Origin: Pseudomonas fluorescens
Lineage (GTDB): Bacteria > Pseudomonadota > Gammaproteobacteria > Pseudomonadales > Pseudomonadaceae
Direction: 5' to 3'
Length of the DNA: 64,000 nt
NCBI RefSeq assembly: GCF_001708445.1
Contig: NZ_CP015637.1
Span: 4,775,001-4,839,000 of the forward strand
Shown here in pieces: positions 60,500 to 64,000 of this stretch (position 1 is its first letter; the number at the start of each line of letters is the position of its first letter). The notes under the pieces were generated by a model that saw only the letters and a list, made by a program, of their open reading frames with translations, did not search any database and was not told the DNA's origin. A program made the position numbers and the translations under genes.

Positions 60500-63400
60500 G
60501 TGCGGCTCAAGTGCATCAAACTGGCGGGGTTCAAATCCTTCGTCGACCCGACCACGGTGAACTTCCCCAGTAACATGGCGGCAGTGGTGGGGCCCAATGG
60601 CTGCGGCAAGTCGAACATCATCGACGCCGTACGCTGGGTGATGGGCGAGAGCTCGGCAAAAAACCTGCGCGGCGAGTCGATGACCGACGTCATCTTCAAC
60701 GGCTCCACCAGCCGCAAACCCGTCAGCCAGGCCAGCATCGAACTGGTGTTCGATAACTCCGACGGCACCCTGGTCGGCGAATATGCGGCCTACGCGGAAA
60801 TCTCCATCCGCCGTAAAGTGACCCGCGACAGCCAGAACAGCTACTTCCTCAACGGCACCAAGTGCCGGCGCCGGGATATCACCGATATCTTCCTCGGTAC
60901 CGGCCTGGGCCCGCGCAGCTACTCGATCATTGAGCAAGGCATGATCTCCAAGCTGATCGAAGCCAAGCCGGAAGACCTGCGCAACTTTATCGAAGAAGCG
61001 GCCGGCATCTCCAAGTACAAGGAGCGCCGCCGCGAAACTGAAAACCGTATCCGCCGCACCCACGAAAACCTCGCCCGCCTCACCGACCTGCGTGAAGAGC
61101 TGGAACGCCAGCTGGAACGCCTGCACCGCCAGGCCCAGGCCGCCGAAAAGTACCAGGAATACAAGGGCGAGGAGCGCCAGCTCAAGGCGCAACTGTCGGC
61201 CCTGCGCTGGCAGGCGCTGAATGACCAGGTGGGCCAGCGTGAAGCGATCATCGGCACCCAGGAAATCAGCTTCGAAGCCCTGGTAGCCGAGCAACGCAAT
61301 GCCGACGCCAGCATCGAGCGCCTGCGCGACGGTCACCATGACCTGTCCGAGCGCTTCAATCTGGTGCAGGGCCGTTTCTACTCGGTGGGGGGAGACATCG
61401 CCCGGGTCGAGCAGAGCATCCAGCACGGCCAGCAGCGCTTGCGTCAGTTGCAGGAGGATTTGAAGGAAGCCGAGCGCGCGCGCCTGGAGACCGAATCTCA
61501 CTTGGGCCATGACCGCACCTTGCTGCTGACCCTCGGCGAAGAGCTGGACCTGCTCACTCCCGAGCAGGAGATCACCAGCGCGGCGGCCGAAGAAGCCGCT
61601 GCCGCCCTGGAAGAGTCCGAAACCACCATGCACGGCTGGCAGGAGCAGTGGGACACCTTCAACCTGAAATCCGCCGAGCCTCGGCGCCAGGCCGAAGTGC
61701 AACAGTCACGCATCCAGCAGCTGGAAACCAGCATGGAGCGTCTGGCCGAACGCCAGCGTCGCTTGCAGGAAGAACGCGTGTTGCTCGCTGCCGACCCGGA
61801 AGACGCGGCGATCATGGAGCTCAGCGAGCAACTGGCTGAAAGCGAGATGACCCTCGAAGAGCTGGAGGCCAGCGAAGAACAGCAAGTCGAGCGCCTGGAG
61901 CAATTGCGCCAGCAACTGCAACAGGCGACCCAGGCCCAGCAGCAGGCCCAGGGCGATCTGCAGCGGCTCAACGGTCGTTTGGCCTCCCTGGAAGCCCTGC
62001 AGCAAGCCGCTCTGGACCCTGGCACCGGTACCGCCGAATGGCTGCGCGACCAGCATCTGGCCGAGCGTCCGCGCCTGGCCGAAGGCTTGAAAGTCGAAGC
62101 CGGTTGGGAGTTGGCGGTGGAAACCGTATTGGGTGCCGACCTGCAAGCGGTACTGGTGGACGATTTTGGGGGCTTCGACCTGGCCGGTTTTGCCCAGGGC
62201 GATTTGCGCCTGCTCAGCCCGGCCGCCGACGGCACCCGCGTGCCGGGCAGTTTGCTGGACAAGGTCGAGGCGGCGATTGACTTGTCGCCGTGGCTGGGCC
62301 AGGTCAAACCGGTTGAATCACTTGAGCAGGCGCTGGCCCAGCGCGGTCAGTTGGCTGCCGGCGAAAGCCTGATCAGCCGTGATGGCTACTGGGTCGGCCG
62401 CCACTTCCTGCGGGTACGCCGCGCCAGTGAAGCAGAAAGCGGGGTTTTGGCCCGTGGCCAGGAAATCGTCAATTTGATCGCCGAGCGTGAAGAGCGCGAA
62501 GCGACCCTGGAAAGCCTGGAAACCGAGCTGCAAACCCTGCGCGCCACCCAGCGCCAGCAAGAGACCGGCCGCGAACATCTGCGTCGCCTGTTGCAGGATG
62601 AGGCGCGCCAGCAAGGCGAATTGAAAGCCCAGCTTTCCGCGAGCAAAGCCAAGGTCGAGCAACTGACCCTGCGCCGTACCCGTCTCGATGAAGAAGTAGC
62701 CGAGATGGGCGAGCAACGCGCGCTCGAGCACGAACAAATCGGCGAAGCACGCCTGCAATTGCAGGAAGCCCTCGACAGCATGGCCCAGGACACCGAGCAA
62801 CGCGAACTGCTGCTGGCCCAGCGGGACAGCCTGCGTGAACGCCTTGACCGTGTGCGCCAGGAAGCTCGCCAGCACAAGGACCACGCTCACCAGTTGGCGG
62901 TGCGCCTCGGCTCGCTGCGTGCGCAGCACGACTCCACGCGCCAGGCCCTTGAGCGCCTGGAGATGCAGTCCGAACGCCTGACCGAGAAGCGCGAGCAACT
63001 GAGCCTCAACCTGGAGGAAGGCGAAGCGCCCCTGGAAGAGCTGCGGCTCAAGCTTGAAGAGCTGCTCGACAAGCGCATGACCGTCGACGAAGAACTCAAG
63101 ACCGCGCAAATCGCCCTCGAAGATGCCGACCGCGAACTGCGTGACGCAGAAAAGCGCCGGACCCAGGCCGAGCAGCAATCCCAACTGATCCGCGGCCAGC
63201 TCGAACAACAGCGCATGGAATGGCAAGCCCTGACCGTGCGCCGCAAAACCCTCCAGGACCAGTTGCTCGAGGATGGCTACGACCTGCACGGCGTGCTTGA
63301 CACCTTGACCGCCGAGGCCAACGAAAAAGACGCCGAAGAAGAACTCGAACGCATAGCCGCGCGGATTCAGCGCCTGGGGGCAATCAACCTAGCCGCCATC

Positions 63401-63988
63401 GATGAGTACCAGCAGCAGTCCGAGCGCAAACGCTACCTGGACGCCCAGGACGCCGACCTGGTCGAAGCCCTGGATACCCTGGAAAACGTGATCCGCAAGA
63501 TCGACAAGGAAACCCGCAACCGCTTCAAGGATACCTTTGATCAGATTAATGGCGGTTTACAGGCGTTATTCCCAAAAGTTTTCGGTGGTGGCAGCGCTTA
63601 CTTGGAACTGACGGGCGAAGATCTACTCGATACAGGGGTAACGATCATGGCGCGGCCTCCGGGCAAGAAGAACAGCACCATCCATTTGTTGTCCGGCGGC
63701 GAAAAAGCCCTGACCGCATTGGCCCTGGTGTTTGCCATCTTCAAGTTGAACCCGGCGCCGTTCTGCATGCTCGACGAAGTTGACGCACCGCTGGATGACG
63801 CTAACGTGGGACGGTACGCACGCCTGGTCAAGGAGATGTCCCAGACTGTGCAGTTCATCTATATCACCCACAACAAGATCGCCATGGAAATGGCTGATCA
63901 GTTGATGGGGGTGACGATGCACGAGCCGGGCTGTTCGCGATTGGTCGCGGTGGATGTCGAAGAAGCGATGGCGATGGTGGAATCCTGA
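60500..63988 (+). CDS. smc: Chromosome partition protein SMC
   Basis: ATPase that compacts and segregates the chromosome with ScpA/ScpB. 1162 residues, full length, from a GTG at 60500 giving MRLKCIKLAGFKSFVDP; the frame upstream overlaps the regulator and is not conserved. Walker A GPNGCGKS (31-38), coiled coil about 165-495, hinge about 500-655, returning coiled coil, then signature LSGGEKALTA near 1065 and Walker B CMLDEVDAPLDD near 1090. The zipA-type gene that often follows would start outside the window; only 12 bases remain. Confidence 0.97.
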   Translation: MRLKCIKLAGFKSFVDPTTVNFPSNMAAVVGPNGCGKSNIIDAVRWVMGESSAKNLRGESMTDVIFNGSTSRKPVSQASIELVFDNSDGTLVGEYAAYAEISIRRKVTRDSQNSYFLNGTKCRRRDITDIFLGTGLGPRSYSIIEQGMISKLIEAKPEDLRNFIEEAAGISKYKERRRETENRIRRTHENLARLTDLREELERQLERLHRQAQAAEKYQEYKGEERQLKAQLSALRWQALNDQVGQREAIIGTQEISFEALVAEQRNADASIERLRDGHHDLSERFNLVQGRFYSVGGDIARVEQSIQHGQQRLRQLQEDLKEAERARLETESHLGHDRTLLLTLGEELDLLTPEQEITSAAAEEAAAALEESETTMHGWQEQWDTFNLKSAEPRRQAEVQQSRIQQLETSMERLAERQRRLQEERVLLAADPEDAAIMELSEQLAESEMTLEELEASEEQQVERLEQLRQQLQQATQAQQQAQGDLQRLNGRLASLEALQQAALDPGTGTAEWLRDQHLAERPRLAEGLKVEAGWELAVETVLGADLQAVLVDDFGGFDLAGFAQGDLRLLSPAADGTRVPGSLLDKVEAAIDLSPWLGQVKPVESLEQALAQRGQLAAGESLISRDGYWVGRHFLRVRRASEAESGVLARGQEIVNLIAEREEREATLESLETELQTLRATQRQQETGREHLRRLLQDEARQQGELKAQLSASKAKVEQLTLRRTRLDEEVAEMGEQRALEHEQIGEARLQLQEALDSMAQDTEQRELLLAQRDSLRERLDRVRQEARQHKDHAHQLAVRLGSLRAQHDSTRQALERLEMQSERLTEKREQLSLNLEEGEAPLEELRLKLEELLDKRMTVDEELKTAQIALEDADRELRDAEKRRTQAEQQSQLIRGQLEQQRMEWQALTVRRKTLQDQLLEDGYDLHGVLDTLTAEANEKDAEEELERIAARIQRLGAINLAAIDEYQQQSERKRYLDAQDADLVEALDTLENVIRKIDKETRNRFKDTFDQINGGLQALFPKVFGGGSAYLELTGEDLLDTGVTIMARPPGKKNSTIHLLSGGEKALTALALVFAIFKLNPAPFCMLDEVDAPLDDANVGRYARLVKEMSQTVQFIYITHNKIAMEMADQLMGVTMHEPGCSRLVAVDVEEAMAMVES

Positions 63989-64000
63989 GCCACGCCAGGA

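Overview
The window is a GC-rich chromosomal segment from a Pseudomonas of the fluorescens group. This is inferred from the conserved order ppsR/ppsA - alpha/beta hydrolase - rraA - cmaX - crfX - cmpX - sigX - oprF - cobA - nas/nir - nasT - nasS (the order I know from P. aeruginosa), from the AcnD/PrpF-type methylcitrate operon, and from several families of REP/REPIN palindromes of the kind common in fluorescent pseudomonads. No rRNA, tRNA, IS element, prophage or CRISPR array was seen.

Layout. (1) 0-8 kb: 2-methylcitrate (propionate) operon: tail of a GntR regulator, prpB, prpC, acnD, prpF, prpD, with REPINs between some genes. (2) 8.1-11.2 kb, minus strand: an ABC importer with a double-length permease and an ATPase carrying a C-terminal AAA-associated domain, without a nearby binding protein. 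(3) 11.4-18.5 kb: an accessory cassette. A MocR regulator (plus) faces a tight five-gene minus-strand operon: EamA/DMT exporter, a JAMM-Ubl-E1-rhodanese fusion, a cysteine-synthase-like enzyme, a serine-acetyltransferase-like protein with an unexplained C-terminal extension, and an AlaX-type tRNA editing protein. Three direct ATTGAAC repeats lie in the divergent promoter. (4) 18.5-28.6 kb: core genes ppsR/ppsA, hydrolase, rraA, and the envelope-stress group cmaX-crfX-cmpX-sigX-oprF, then cobA. (5) 28.6-39.3 kb, minus strand: nitrate assimilation (nasC, nirD, nirB; nitrate MFS transporter with a PP2C-kinase; nasS-nasT). Three terminator-containing leaders resemble NasT (ANTAR) targets, and two sigma-54-type promoters are visible. 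(6) 39.5-42.1 kb: an orphan trio resembling InvG (secretin), HilA (DNA-binding domain only) and IagB of SPI-1-type type III secretion, with no apparatus genes around it. (7) 42.2-51 kb: pyrD, rmf, rlmKL, a CHASE-PAS-PAS-GGDEF protein, dacB, yggL. (8) 51-60.5 kb: BenE-type transporter, GntR regulator, and purine catabolism genes xdhABC and guaD with a second GntR regulator. (9) 60.5-64 kb: smc, complete; only 12 bases follow it.

The strongest candidates for something new are the sulfur-carrier cassette in region 3, where sulfur activation, carrier protein, carrier protease, amino-acid assembly, export and tRNA proofreading are apparently co-transcribed, and the SPI-1-like trio in region 6, whose secretin lacks the segment that normally holds the VPxLG-type motif. 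All functional assignments come from reading motifs; no database search was possible.
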